A DNA stretch of 64,000 nt from Gnetum montanum (Eukaryota; Streptophyta; Gnetopsida; Gnetales; Gnetaceae), in contig MNCI01004262.1 of NCBI GenBank assembly GCA_015680685.1, positions 274,912 to 338,911 on the forward strand, read 5' to 3'. Within the stretch, counting starts at the first letter, position 1, and each line of letters opens with the position of its first letter. The notes under the pieces are model-generated. The model did not search any database. It was not told the origin of the DNA and worked only from the letters and a program-made list of their open reading frames with translations. The translations under genes and the position numbers were made by a program. This document shows positions 46,600 to 58,949 of this stretch, piece by piece.

Positions 46600-49100
46600 G
46601 GCTATATGTAGACCACTTGAACATGGAAGCAAAACAAAACTACAAACTAATCCACCAAAATGGATGGGAGTATATCCCCTCCTCACTTAATATCATCCTA
46701 CTCATAGATTCCTACTATTGGATGTTAGCCCAACTCATCCAAGCAGGTGAGCGCAACATAGGAACGAACTACAAGAAGAAGAGGACAGGTTCGAAGCTTG
46801 CTCCAAGCACAAGGGTTCTTTCTACACCATCTTCTAATAAGGGACCCCTAGTCTAGCTCCTCTGCAATCTTATTCACCAATTCTGCTTGATACAATCATA
46901 GCACCAGCATCACCTTCCAAGTCAACACTTGTGATAGTAACGCATTAAACATAACATACACACTATGATGCAGTAGCCCCATTTAGCTCACCCTTCGAGG
47001 CATATTTACCACCCATTCAACTATCATTTCCTATAGTAATCATGTCAACTCAACCATACATCCACACAGGGTCTATCTTTAGGCCCTTAGTCACCCTACA
47101 TCTTTCCTATTTTGTCAGTGCCCCTAACGCCAACCTAACCATCCCTATAGCATGGCCTATGCATCAAGTTCATTTTGCGATTCTACAACCCAAAAATAGG
47201 TCATGGACCACATAACTAGGCCAACAACAAATTTCGCAATTAGCAAAACTAGCTAGAACATATCAAAACTTAGACCAAGAATTCCAGATAATCCAAAGCC
47301 TGACAGAAGAGGTGAAGTGACTTAAGGCAGCCTCTTCCGAAACTATCAAAGTGATAAAATTTTACTAGGATGACCCTATAAGTCCTGTGGTCCCTCCTCT
47401 AACTCCTCTAGCTAGAGTCCCACTACCTCAATTCACCAAATGCAATGGTAACAATGTACATTTGGTCATGTTTAGGTTTGATTGTTTGTTGTTGCAAGCA
47501 TGGCTACATGTCATCATATGCGTGTTTACCATGTCACTCACTGGCAAAGCATTAGATTGGTACCGTGTATTACCTAGAAGCTCTATCTCCTCTTTGGAGG
47601 ACCTTTTGAGCTAATTTGTAATGTANCATTACCTAGAAGCTCTATCTCCTCTTTGGAGGACCTTTTGAGCTAATTTGTAATGTACTCCAAATACAACTTA
47701 AAGATGAAAATAACTTTTGACCAACTAATGCAAATCAAGCAAGGCCAACTAGAGCCTATGCAAAAATCCATTCAACACTAGGGTATCTCATTAAATGAAA
47801 TATAAGAGCCAATAGCTGAAACACACCTCTTGGCCATCTTTAAGAGCAAGGTCAATGACTTCATAAAGTTAAAACTATATTACTTGGACCCGTAGTCTCT
47901 AAGCCAAGCCTTCGCCCAAACCAAGGGCATACAAGATGCAACAAAAGCCAATAAGGACTTAGCCTATGTGGCCTACAAATACTAGCATGCAAGAAGGAAC
48001 AAGGATAAGGGAAAGCAAAATGCAATGGTGGCAACTATGGCCAAAGAGGCCAAAACAACCAACCCAAGGCCAATGGCTAGGCAACCCAGAGCCCTGCCTA
48101 ACAACAAAGTAGCTAACCCTAGTACTAGGGCAAACCAATCAGCCTATGTCCTTGGTAGCCATAGTTCAAGCTATTCTAAGGTCCAAATTTGAGTATAAGG
48201 ATCGCTCTAAGTGCACCTCACTATAGTTAAAACCTTCAGAGCTACTAGATCAACTGTTAAAATCTAGACGTATCCAGTACAAGTAAATGTCCAAGGATGC
48301 CCACAAAAAACACGATAGGTATTGCAAGCTACTAAGAAATCCTGCATCAACAACACCAAATGAGCCCCTAGGCCTGAAGCATTTTAGGCTAGACCAATTT
48401 TGCCACTACCACTAGTTGCCTAACCATAACACAAATTTTTGCATAGCCTTGCAAGATGATCTACAAAGGATTATTGATAGGAGGTGAGCGAGTACTTGAC
48501 ACTAATAACCTAATCAAGCTTCAAAAACCAATCCATGAGGGTATACAATTATCCACTAAATGCAGATAATGCCAGCTATGTCATAAATGCTATCAACATT
48601 GATGAAAAACTAGAACCAGTGCACAGGCGACTCATGGTCTATGTGCCCTTTTGTAGCGTAAGGGTCCCCTTGGACCCATAGGTTTGAGGCCTCCTTCCAT
48701 CATTAGAGTGCCATCTCAAGCACTTACAACATCCTTCATAGTTAGGATTCCCCTACAACTTGCATTAACAACAATAGTTCAACCACCCTTCATCATCTAA
48801 GTGCCACAATATGCTAGCCCCTCACCCACCGGAAACCTAGTAGTGACCAATGCATTGGTTCCTTCCTTTCCAAGGGGCAACCTCACTAGCAACATTGGCA
48901 AGCCCTTGAGGTGGCAACACAAGAGACCCAATGAGCATCTCATAGATAAGATGAATAGGCAACATCAAGACCAAAGCGCTAGGTCTACCAAAACCAATTC
49001 CCATATCTACGGTCCCCATGGCCAACGCAATTAAAGAGGCCACAACGAGTAAATTGCCAATGAGTACTAAGGCCCTTAAGTAAACTAGGTAAACAAAGCC
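46600..49100 (+). pseudogene. Tat gag, copy D
   Basis: Begins LNMEAKQNYKLIHQNGWEYI near 46617, then a Pro/Thr-rich linker, a coiled segment (LAKLARTYQNLDQ, 47245), DPISPVVPPLTPLARVPLPQ (47370), FTKCNGNNVHLVMF and the capsid helix VFTMSLTGKALDWYRVLPRS (47520-47580). Downstream, TFDQLMQIKQGQLE, ETHLLAIFKSKVNDF and a basic Asn/Lys/Ala-rich linker follow to about 48160, then VYNYPLNADNASYVINAI (48540). No CCHC knuckle is evident. An ambiguous base with a duplicated block interrupts it at 47626. Stops and frameshifts are frequent. Confidence 0.86.
47568..47684. other. Single N flanked by an exact duplication
   Basis: An ambiguous base at 47626 separates two identical copies of the roughly 57-bp block running from CATTACCTAGAAGC to TTTGTAATGTA. 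This looks like an unjoined assembly overlap, not a biological duplication. Confidence 0.9.
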
Positions 49101-49199
49101 TTAGTTGCCTCCATGAAAGATCTGTCTCTTAGGCCACATGGAAGAAGTTAAGGCCAATAAAAACATGGCTAATGGTAAAGACATCATATATGTGCTAAC

Positions 49200-50130
49200 C
49201 TAGGTTAAATAGGTACTTAAGTAGAAAAACAAAACATTGAGCTTATATGACTTGATCGTGATCTCAACTGCCCATTACGAAGCATTGATATGGATGTTGA
49301 CCTCTATTCTTATTACAAAGCACATCCGTATAGATGAAGACTCCATCCACATAATGAAGTTGCCCCCTACGCCACAAGAATCAAGTTCCATGACCCTGGC
49401 ATTTTGCTATGAGGCAATCAATGTTAATCCTGAGAAGGGCAAGGTCATAATGCCTCCAATGTTTATCATCATATGTGTTGAGCAATGCAAGATTCATTTG
49501 GTACACATTAATGATGGAATGGTAACAAATGTAATACCATAAACCATTGTGGATAAGGTAAGCCTCATAGACCAAATCAAGCCAACAAAAACCATGTGTC
49601 TAAAATCCTTCAACGAGTCACACATCATCGTCAAGGGCATTGTTACCATAGCTTTTGTTGTAGGGGAGCAATTCCCCACCACTACCAAATTCATTATTAT
49701 AGAGGAGATATTAAGCTTCAACTTGATATTGGGTAGACCCTGGTTGGCCCAATTATGAGCTGTCTCCTCTCTGATTCATCAAGAGATCCACCTTTCATAT
49801 GAAGGTGGTGAAGTTATTATCTATGGTGATAGTGCTATCCCTTTGGCCATCAACAACATAGATATAGAGCAAGGGTCAAAAGTTGAATTTCCTAATGATG
49901 CACCTACAGCAAACGATGAGATGCATGAGGTAGACACATCCAAAAAGACAAAAGAAGCTAGTGACCTCCCAGAGGATGCCCTTTGGGTAGATTTACCCTT
50001 TGACATAGTAAGTGAGGATCAAGGTGAATACTAAATAGTGCAATCTAGACCCTACTAACCCACACCAGGTTAGGAAGTAATTGTGTGACTAAGGTATCCC
50101 CTTAGTCCAAAACACACTAGGTGCCTACCT
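49200..50130 (+). pseudogene. Tat protease region, copy D
   Basis: Open stretches 49237-49542 and 49549-49758 read almost continuously: LSLYDLIVISTAHYEALIWM, then VEQCKIHLVHINDGMVTN (active-site region, DG kept), KSFNESHIIVKGIVTIAF and LSFNLILGRPWLAQL, the C-terminal protease signature. A third segment, 49843-50034, ends with ASDLPEDALWVDLPFD and EDQGEY. One stop (50541-type spacing is not involved) separates the first two at 49540. This is the best preserved protease of the set. After about 50130 coding ends and the antisense cassette follows. Confidence 0.86.
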
Positions 50131-50349
50131 GCTATTGCTTCCGCACATCTTGCATTTTACTTTCCATAGATGCTACATTAGCACTATGGCATATTATTTG
50201 CATTTAGTTTGACTACTTAGTTTATGCATCTACCTTGTCTACACATGTGCTCACTTAGTTTCCATTTCTGTAGTTATCACTTTAATGCATAAAAAACATC
50301 AAAATTTATAAAAATCATAAAAGCCAAAATTACAAAAAGAGAGATAGTA

Positions 50350-50610
50350 ATACACGGCCCACTATGGCCTTAAACTAGTGACACTACAGCTTGGAATGGT
50401 CTAAAACTATCACTTTTAGTCCCCTTGTTGTGGCCTGGAATGGCCTAAAACTACTACTATTACCTCCGCCTAGAATGACCAAAAACTAGCAAACGTGTAG
50501 CCTGAAGTGACCAAAAACTAGCATTGGCCCTCCCGCTATGGCCTTAAACTAGCGTGGGGCCTATCAAGGCTTTAAACTAACAATAGACTCACTATGGCTC
50601 GCAATAGCTC
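50350..50610. repeat. Cassette-flanking GGCCTTAAACTAG array, pro side (copy D)
   Basis: About eight units such as TATGGCCTTAAACTAGTGAC and GGAATGGCCTAAAACTA are the reverse complement of the arrays in minus-strand copies B and C. They lie between the protease end and the stop codon of the antisense gene. A single related unit, CCAAGGCCTAAAACTAGCAC, is at 56514 on the RT side. Confidence 0.82.
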
Positions 50611-50777
50611 AGACTTACATAAAACCATCATATAGAGATAAAAGTTCACACATTGCACTTAGCAAATGATCATCCATAGCAAATGCAATATGAACACCAA
50701 TACATAGCATGAATAGCATCACATGGAAAAAATGTAGCAAAAAAAAAAGGCCCAGCAAGTGGTACATTTGGTCATAC

Positions 50778-53700
50778 TCAACCAATAGGACTAGGTGGGA
50801 GTGAAGGTTCTACTTCCTCCAATGGGTTACTAGGGCCTAGAGCATTGCTTGGTACCTACCACAACCATTAACAAATATGCACGATTAGTACGCAAGCATG
50901 CATTATACGAGCTAACTCAAAACATAAAAAGCATAAAAAACTAACATACTAGAAACTAACCTAGGAGGATCCTACATCAGTAAGCTCTAGAGGTAACTTT
51001 TCAAGGCTAGCCTCTAAGTGATGAAGGATCTTGGCTTTGAAAAGTTGCATCCAATCTTCTTGCCCAAAGTCAATTTCTACAAGGGTCTTTCCTTTGTCCA
51101 CGGTGGTCCATGTAGGTAGCTCCATAGAAAATGTAGTAGAAGAGGCCTCTCTAGTGGGGATGACAATTTGTCTCATGGGAGAGTCACTCATGACTATGCT
51201 CTGCATAAACAAGTCATATGCCTACTTTTCACCAGTCACCTCAAGAAACATCTCAAGGCAGTTGCATTCGGTAGACTCCTCCTTGTACCATTGCAAGTAC
51301 ACATCACACTCTTACTTGTACTAATGCTTGTGATTCTTCTACATCTACCCCCCACCAATAAACCTTTATGCTATAATTCTTCCAATCCTAATTCTTCTGA
51401 GCAAGCAAATCCATCTAAAGCTTCTACTCTACTAGCTCCTGTGTGGTCTTGTTCTTACTTCTAAGAGTAGTCCAATATCTGGCATACTCAATCTTAGAGA
51501 TATGCCAAGAGCTATCCCCCCACGATCTAGCCACTATGAAGTCATATTTAGATTGAAGATCCTTAATTTTCTCATCCTAGCTAGTCATCCTCTCTTGTAG
51601 TTCATGCATGCATTTCCATAGGTGCTTATTCAAGCACTTGCAAACCCACAATGCCTTCACATAGGAAAGCATGCACGTTAGATATCTCGTACATGTGATG
51701 AGGCACCTGATCAACTTTAGGAGGAAGGTCGAGTAAAGAGTCCACCTTGGCCACCTTGCTCAAATCCCACTATAGCTTAGGACCTATAAGCATTGCACAC
51801 GTATGAGCATCTAAGTAATGAGTAATGAGTAGGATAGTATAAGGAGAAGTAGCATTACACACATACCAAGCTTAGGGTCTACTTGTCCTAAGCAGTTCAC
51901 CATGTCCTCAACAATTCCTTCCATGAAGGCAAATTTATCTAGCATATCTACCCATGGGTCCATGTGATAGGTAGATGTGGGACCGCTAACAAGAATATCT
52001 AACATTGCAATACAACGATGCAATTAGCATATGGCCTAATAACTAAAGATACCAGATCAAACAAGGGAAAATAGATATCAATACAAGTTGATTACCTAGG
52101 AAGCCCATAGGCATGATTGTAGGGGGCTCACCGAGCTATGTACCATTAAGCAGTGTGTCAAAATCACCCCCATCAAGGTGGAGCAATCCCTCTTCTTCCA
52201 ATTGCCAAAGGACCTCTGCTGCCTCGTGAAGCTTTTCTCCATGAGTTACCTCCTCCTCAACCTGAGGAGGTGCTTCCTCTACTGCCACTTCAGCCACTAC
52301 TCTTATAGTCCTCTTTTCTTTTTCTACAATTCACAGATATACACATATAGCACATCATTACGCATAGTACACCACTAGCCAATTAATAGTATAGCATAAA
52401 AGAAAAACATAAAAATAATAATATATACATGAATGTAATTAAGACATCTCAGAAGCTACACATACTAACCTACAACATCTACCCACAAGCTTTGTAGCTT
52501 GATGTGGATCCTTTTGCTACTTGGCTTCCTGATCTCAAGGCTAGCTTCCTCTTGAGGATACAACCTCTTGATCTTGGCCTCAAATGGCTTAACTATCTCT
52601 ACTATGTAGCAATCTACCTTGCTCACATCCCTGGTGCTAACTAGAGGACCCTCACCTATAATGTAAGTACCCCATGAGATCCTTGGTTGTTATTGATAAC
52701 AACTCATCAATCTCCTCTAGGGGGTCCTATGCACGTGTGATTAAGAATATATGCTTGATCCATGGCCTAGATAGCTACTCACAGTCTTGGACCATCCATC
52801 ACCAATCATCCCACACAACCAAAAGCTTTGCAAACCTTTGCAAGTATCCTGCGAAGAATGCGAAATGGACATGGGACCTTACCTAGAGGTTGAATCGAAG
52901 CCTAAAAATCTCTACATGCAAGCTAGTGGCTATGTATGTGGCCCAGTTAAACCTTGTACCCTCTAGTAGCACCTCTTTCATCACCTATGCCTATTCCACC
53001 CCTAGGATCTTTCCTTAAGAAAGTAGCTTTGGAAAGGCATGAGCATGAAGCAAAGGGTAGAGCTTCCACACCTCAGGCACTAGCACATCTTTAATTAGTA
53101 TGTCTTTATGAAATTGAGTTGCCCCCAACCAGTCCTTGATCTCCTCTCTATAGTCCATCTCCCTACTAGCCTTATCAATAATCATCAATCCATCAACAAG
53201 GATGTGAAAGAGATCAGCAAAGAAGGCTTTATTGAGGTCTAGCACTACCATCATGTTGCACACCCAAGTGATAAACTACCTGATGTTACTGCTAAAGGAG
53301 TCTGTGATGGTGACCATTTCAACCACTAGGATACTCAGAATAAGGGTCTATACTTATTGTGTGAGCTAAGCCGTCAGTGCATCTAGCGCTTTGTGGCATA
53401 GCTAGTGTTGCACACATTCTACATCCTACTATTTCATGATAAAGGTGGCCTCTGTGCAACATGTGGTGACCATTATCACCTTAACTAAGTGCCACTGCAA
53501 CACTAAGAAAAATAGTGTTAGCATCATGTAAATAAGGCAAACTAAAAGGCATACACAAGCAAGCACATGAGCCAAAACATAGATATGCACGTGGTATGAA
53601 TGGAGTGCAAGATGAGGGTGGTGTTGCAAACACCTCCTCAATGTTAATCTCACTAGCAGCCCACTCCTCATCCAACTAGCTATAGGTCCTACATCGCTTG

Positions 53701-56186
53701 TAGGCCTTCAAGTATTGCCAAATGTTGGCCTCCAGATCATGCCCCACCTACTCAATCACATTTGCTTGAATGTTTGTACATGATGAGAATACCTCCAAGG
53801 TAATGTGGGTTAAGGCTAGAGCATCTGCATCATCATGCAAGCCATCCTCATCAACTCTAAATCTGGTAATCAACCATAAAAATATTATCAATTTAATGAG
53901 AAAGTAGCAAAAAACACTGCATAAGCCATAGCAGTGCTTACCCTTCGATGCAATAAATAGTTCCAGGTGGGTTCTAGAACAAAGTATATAACCGCTACAT
54001 GATAAAAAGGGTGTTATTGATAACAAGAAAACCCCATCATGTGCCACACTCTAGATAACTACGGAACACACCTAGGACCCCTACCTAAAACCCCCTTCCT
54101 TGTCAACATTCACAATGGGTTCATCTAAGATGAACTTTAGGATGCTCTGGTTAGCCCGAGGTAACAATATCTTAGTGATGGCACTAGCAGCCTCCACTAC
54201 TAAGTGTGACCACATGATCATACTAAATTGCTGCAATAGGTATTCCAAGAACTCTTAAGCTCCTATCCAAAACCACATCATCTAATAGTCCACTCACATG
54301 CTTGGTGTAGGGGTGTTAGGCACCATTTCACTCATGCAACATAGGATGCCCACAAGCTTGACCATTATCAGTAACATCCTATAGTTAACAAGAAATAGGC
54401 AAAGCGTTAGTATACACACATAGATGCATAATTTTAATATACATATTATAAATCATTAACATAAATTAATGAAAAGGTAATTTTGACAATACACCCTAGG
54501 GCCTTGCGGGTGTAGGATGTCACTTAACTCATTCGATGTACCTAGCACTCACTGGGGCATATCACATTTTTATAAGCTTAGTGTTACATTTTGCAAGTTT
54601 AGCACCATTTATAGTTAACAAAATTTTGGAAAAATTTTTACTAACTCTGGACTACCTCAATGGAGAGTGTAGTCCCAAAACAGCAAAATTTTAACTAACC
54701 CTACGCTACCTCAATGGAGAGCATAGTCCTAAAATAGCAAAATTTTAACTAACTCTGGACTACCCCAGTGGAGAGTGTAGTCCCAAAAAAAATACATTTT
54801 AGCAAACACACATTTTTGCATACACTTAGCAAAATAGGCATTTCAACAAGCACTTAGTAGACTACACTCTCAATGCATAGAGAGTGTAGTCCCACACCCA
54901 TGGAGAGCGTAGTCTCCCCATAATGCCATGCCCATCACACCCGACCAAGCCCCACCTTGCCCCCACTACCATGGTAGGCCACACCTCCACCGCAGCTATC
55001 GAAGGAAACAAATAAGAAAAAAAGAAGACATACAAACCCCACTCAGTTGCAACCCTTGTAGTTGCACCATAGGGCACAATCACAACCATGAATCCCACAG
55101 TTATGCCATAGTATGTAATGTGCAAGGCCTTGAGCCCTATGCCCAAAAAAACACAACACAAGCCCTAGTGCAATAGCAGCCATGGCCCTATAGTTGTGCC
55201 ACTAAGCCCAATGGCAGCCACAACCCCTACAATCATGCCTAGGAGATACCCTTGGCCATCATAAATAAAATATATAAAAAAAATCACAATAGAATCTCAT
55301 CCCCATCATGGCCCTCCTTCTCCCTCTAGTCATTGCCAAAACCCAAATAGTGACCATGGTTGTGTTGCACATTACGCAGTAGCAATCATGTCCCCCGTGG
55401 CTGTGCTATGGAGCACGATGTACAGGGCACCAAACCTTATAAACCTTAAAAGTTGCATGTTCCAAAACCCTATGCACACTAAAACCTGTGTTACCCTCAA
55501 AACCTCGCATGTAGCCTAGCTCGTGCACAACCCTAAACCCCACACTGATGGACAAAAATAAAAACATTAGTGCAAATGATGGCCATGTTGTAGCACATGA
55601 TGGTGACCACAACCCCTACAACTACATTGTGGTGCATAACATGTAAGACCCTAGGCCCTGCTAGCCCTAAGCCCTACACTACATGTGGAACACAACACAA
55701 AAAAATTGAACAATGCACGATTACAACTATAGGCTCTTACAGTTGTGCCGCAATGTTTATTGATTGTTGCAACCCCTTATGGCTGCACCGTCGTACGCGG
55801 TGACAGCCATGGCCCCCACAGCCATGCCGCTACACGCAATGCACAAGACCTTAACCCTACACAAAAGCAAAAAATAGACACAGAAACCATCCTCACCACC
55901 ATGCCATTCCTATCGCTGCACTACACCAAAAACAACACATAGCAGCAACAACCACCACTAGGGTAGGGCACTATGGTAGGGCATGCAAGGCTACGCTCCT
56001 AGCAAACACCACAATGGAACAAAATGAACAAAAACAAGAGCAAAGGAGGAGAGCATAGTCAATGTACCTAGCTGATGCTGACAGACTCTACTCCTCCACA
56101 CGCACTTGTGGTAGGTGTCTCAATGTCCTCTTCCCCTTAGCATTATTTGCTAGTCTTGGGTGCAAGCATTCACTTCAGTGCATCAT
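50778..56186 (-). pseudogene. Antisense cassette gene, ten exons (copy D)
   Basis: Reads from 56186 down, opposite to copy D. Exons: 56186-56068, 54378-54085, 53994-53942, 53862-53591, 53494-52883, 52848-52470, 52323-52096, 51998-51867, 51783-50961, 50855-50778; all introns are GT...AG by eye. Exon sum is about 2.99 kb. Blocks: TLRHLPQVRVEE (exon 1), FLEYLLQQFSMIMWSHLV (2), LALTHITLEVFSS and DEEWAASEINIEEVFA (4), CNMMVVLDLNKAFFADLFHI and EVLLEGTRFNWATYIATSL (5), YLQRFAKLLVVW (6), EEAPPQVEEEVTHGEKL (7), LDKFAFMEGIVEDMVN (8), REASSTTFSMELPTW and FGQEDWMQLFKAKIL (9), NPLEEVEPSLPPSPIG (10). Intron 1 is 1.7 kb and full of CATAGTC words. Stops, mostly TAG, and a frameshift in exon 6 mark it as dead. 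Exon 5 resembles plant transposon-associated domains; otherwise unrecognised. Confidence 0.78.
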
Positions 56187-56269
56187 CTTCCCCCAACTAT
56201 GCTCTCCACTGATAGTGATGGAAAAAGCAACAACAATATTACCCTCCAAACATTGTAATGAAATAGCAA

Positions 56270-56306
56270 AAATGACAAGTTACCATGGTAAAACTATGCC
56301 TATATA
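56270..56306 (-). promoter_or_regulatory. TATA box and conserved block of antisense gene, copy D
   Basis: On the minus strand TATATAGG (from 56306) is followed by TTTTACCATGGTAAC and TCATTTTTG, the same order as TATAAATA, TTTCACCATGGTAAAC and TCATTTTC in copy B. It lies about 120 bp before the exon-1 ATG. Confidence 0.7.
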
Positions 56307-56641
56307 CCCTCCCAGGGTCATTTAATGACCCACCAACCTAGAACTATGCTTGTCACTAAACACTTAGTGGAGAGCATAGTTGGATGAGAGTGTACAATGA
56401 TACTTAGTCCAAAACCATAATTTTTCATTACCTTGCAAACATGTGAGTCAACTCCACACCCGAGCATGATTAAGCCTTCCTGGAACAACATGTTTGATGC
56501 ATCCACAGCCTACCAAGGCCTAAAACTAGCACAGAAATGTTTACCTTCCATAGAAACTTTCATACATGCTTTAAAAAGCTTCATTGAATTCCTTTTCTCA
56601 TTCATGCATATTAACTTTGTTAAAACAAGTGCCACTTGATG

Positions 56642-56662
56642 TTTTTCTGATTTATTTTGTAG
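56642..56662 (+). other. Sense-strand 3' splice site before RT (copy D)
   Basis: TTTTTCTGATTTATTTTGTAG has a branch-like CTGAT, a pyrimidine-rich run and TAG, and directly precedes the RT-side reading frame that opens MAMHE. Copy B has GTTTTTTAG at the same point before MNVYE. In Ogre elements an intron between protease and RT is removed from the genomic RNA. This site fits its 3' end. Confidence 0.55.
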
Positions 56663-58310
56663 GAACACAACATGGCTATGCATGAGTAGATCTTCTCACC
56701 CTTGGTCCTCCCAGGATCTTATGGTGACATCAAGCAATGCATTGACCCTCATTGCCTAGACCTTGAGCCTATAGCCTACAATGAATACATAGTCTCTATA
56801 GAAGCACCACTAGACTAGCCTAGTCATCTAGTTAAAGCTCTTGACGTAGAGGTAGGAGACATCACAAAGGATCCCCTTGTTGAGATTCCTATCGTAGTGC
56901 ACAATAGTGAGGCAAGAACGTTGAAACTAAGTCCCTTTCTAGAACCCCAATATAATTAAGAAATCACTAAAGTACTTAAACATAAAATAAAAGCGTTTGC
57001 ATGGTCATACGAGGACATGCTAGGCTTAGATCCCCAATTAGTCCAACATAACATCATCCTCGATCCCTACATCAAACCAGTTAAGTAGAAAGTGCACAAG
57101 GTCAAACCTAAGGTGGTGTTCGTAGTTCGTGACAAGATCACCAAGCTCTACAAAGCTAGTTTTATCTAAGCTATCAACTACATAGACTAGGTCTCCAACA
57201 TCGTAGTTGTGCCTAAGGAAAATGGAAGTATATGCATTTGCATAGACTTCTAAGACCTAAACAAGGCAACCATCAAAGATGACTTTCCATTGTCCAGTAT
57301 CAATAACTAATCAATATCATAACTGGACACGCCTTGTTGTCCTTCATGGATGGATTCTTAAGTTACAACCATATTAGGATCAACCCTCAGCACCAACTCA
57401 GTACAACCTTCATGACCCCCTAGGGTACATTTTGCTATACAATGATGCCTTTTGGATTAAAAAACATAGGAGCAACATACCAATGACAAATGACATACAT
57501 TTTTTCGCAATTACATGCTTAGTGTTCTCAATGACTACGTAGATGATATTGCGGTAAAGTCTAGAGTGGTCCACAACCACACAAATGATTTAGACTTAGT
57601 GCTTAAACACTAATTAAAACACAAGCTTAGGTTAAACACCAAAAAGTGTGTTTTTGGCATCAAAACAAGTAGGATGCTTGACTTTATAATATTTGAAGTA
57701 GGTATACATGTAGATCTTGACAAGGTTAAGGCCATAACCAACTTAGTGCCATCGGCTAACCGTAAGGAGCTACAAGGGTTGTAGGGTGGATTGCAATTCA
57801 TGCACAAGTTTATCACCTAGTTAACTGATAAGTTATAACCAATGCAACATTTTCTCAAAAAAGGAGCCCACTTTGAGTGAACAACTTAATAGCAATAAGC
57901 ATTCAATAACATTAAGCAAGAGCTAGCACAACTGCCTATGGTTCACCCTCCGCAAAGAGATAACCCTTTTTACATCTACCTTGTTAGTTCTGATGCCTCC
58001 ATCACTTCTTTGCTAAAGTGAAATGATGGCACACAGGTCTCGGTCTACTACCTAAGTCATTCATTAGTAGCCCATGAAACAAGATACAATGATATGGAGG
58101 AGTATTGCCTTTCCCTTGTCTTCTCACTAAAGAAGTGGAGGCATTACCTCTTTCGCAACCAGGTTAACATCAGTTGCAAGAACAACATACTTTGAGCTAT
58201 AACAACGAATATATATGAAAGCAATTGCATTGCACAGTGGAAAGAAATAATAGTAGATTTTGACCTACATTATGTCACACATGCCTCAACAAAAGGTCAA
58301 GCTATAGCCA
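56663..58310 (+). pseudogene. Reverse transcriptase and first RNase H, copy D
   Basis: Readable blocks in order: SYGDIKQCID, EVGDITKDPLVEIPIVV, FAWSYEDMLGLDPQLVQHN, VSNIVVVPKENGSICICID, then a frameshifted palm region, NDYVDDIAVKSRVVHNHT (catalytic YVDD kept, about 57535), LRLNTKKCVFGIKTSRM and the connection LQFMHKFIT. RNase H follows with DNPFYIYLVSSDASITSLL, ARYN-type substrate loop HETRYNDMEEYCLSLVFSL and KKWRHYLFRNQVNISCK. Frame changes and TAG stops interrupt it many times. Confidence 0.87.
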
Positions 58311-58319
58311 CATAACTCA

Positions 58320-58920
58320 CAACTTCACCAGTAGACAATCAAGCTATCATAGACCCTAAGTTCCCGGATGAGCATGTCGATAGTATTACCCAAGTGCTTG
58401 ACAACTATGAAGCACTCCTACATTTTGATGAAGCTTCAACCTCTTGAGGGGGTAGCATCGCTACTATTATCATGTTCCCTTCAAGGAGATCCAACCCTTT
58501 TCATATCATTTCACATTTCCTTGTACCAACAACGTGGTGGAGTACAAAGGTCTCCTCTAAGGCATTCTTGCAACACATGACCTAGGAATCCAACGCGTAG
58601 TAATATAAGGTGACTCATAACTAGTGGTTAATCAGGTAATAGAGGTTTACTCCTATAAAGGACAACATTTACAACCTTACTACAACGTGGCAAAACACCT
58701 TTGCTGATGTCCAACATGTTCCCCAGAGTGAAAATGCCATTGCTAACACACTTGCAACAATAGCCCCTAACATAGTGCCTAGCATGTTTAGCACATTGCC
58801 CACCTTGATGGTAGATTTTACAATACCTATCATGAAAACCATCAAGGATGCATCCATAGACATAGTTAACACCACCCACACAAAAGAGTGGTACAACGAT
58901 ATCAAGGTGTACCTTCTATA
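58320..58920 (+). pseudogene. Second (aRNH-type) RNase H, copy D
   Basis: IIDPKFPDEHVDSITQVL, LLHFDEASTS-GGSIATI and, after a frameshift, a broken NN-VEY segment (58530), then QHVPQSENAIANTLATIA match the aRNH of copy B at 14640-14000. Confirms that D belongs to the same Tat family. Confidence 0.82.
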
Positions 58921-58949
58921 AGGTAAGCCCCCATAGCACTTAACTGCTA

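Noticed and set aside
54928-56000. Several Cys/His/Pro-rich plus-strand frames (for example 54928-55176)
   Set aside because: They fall in intron 1 of the copy D antisense gene, in low-complexity CACAACC/CATGGC repeats, with no counterpart in B or C.
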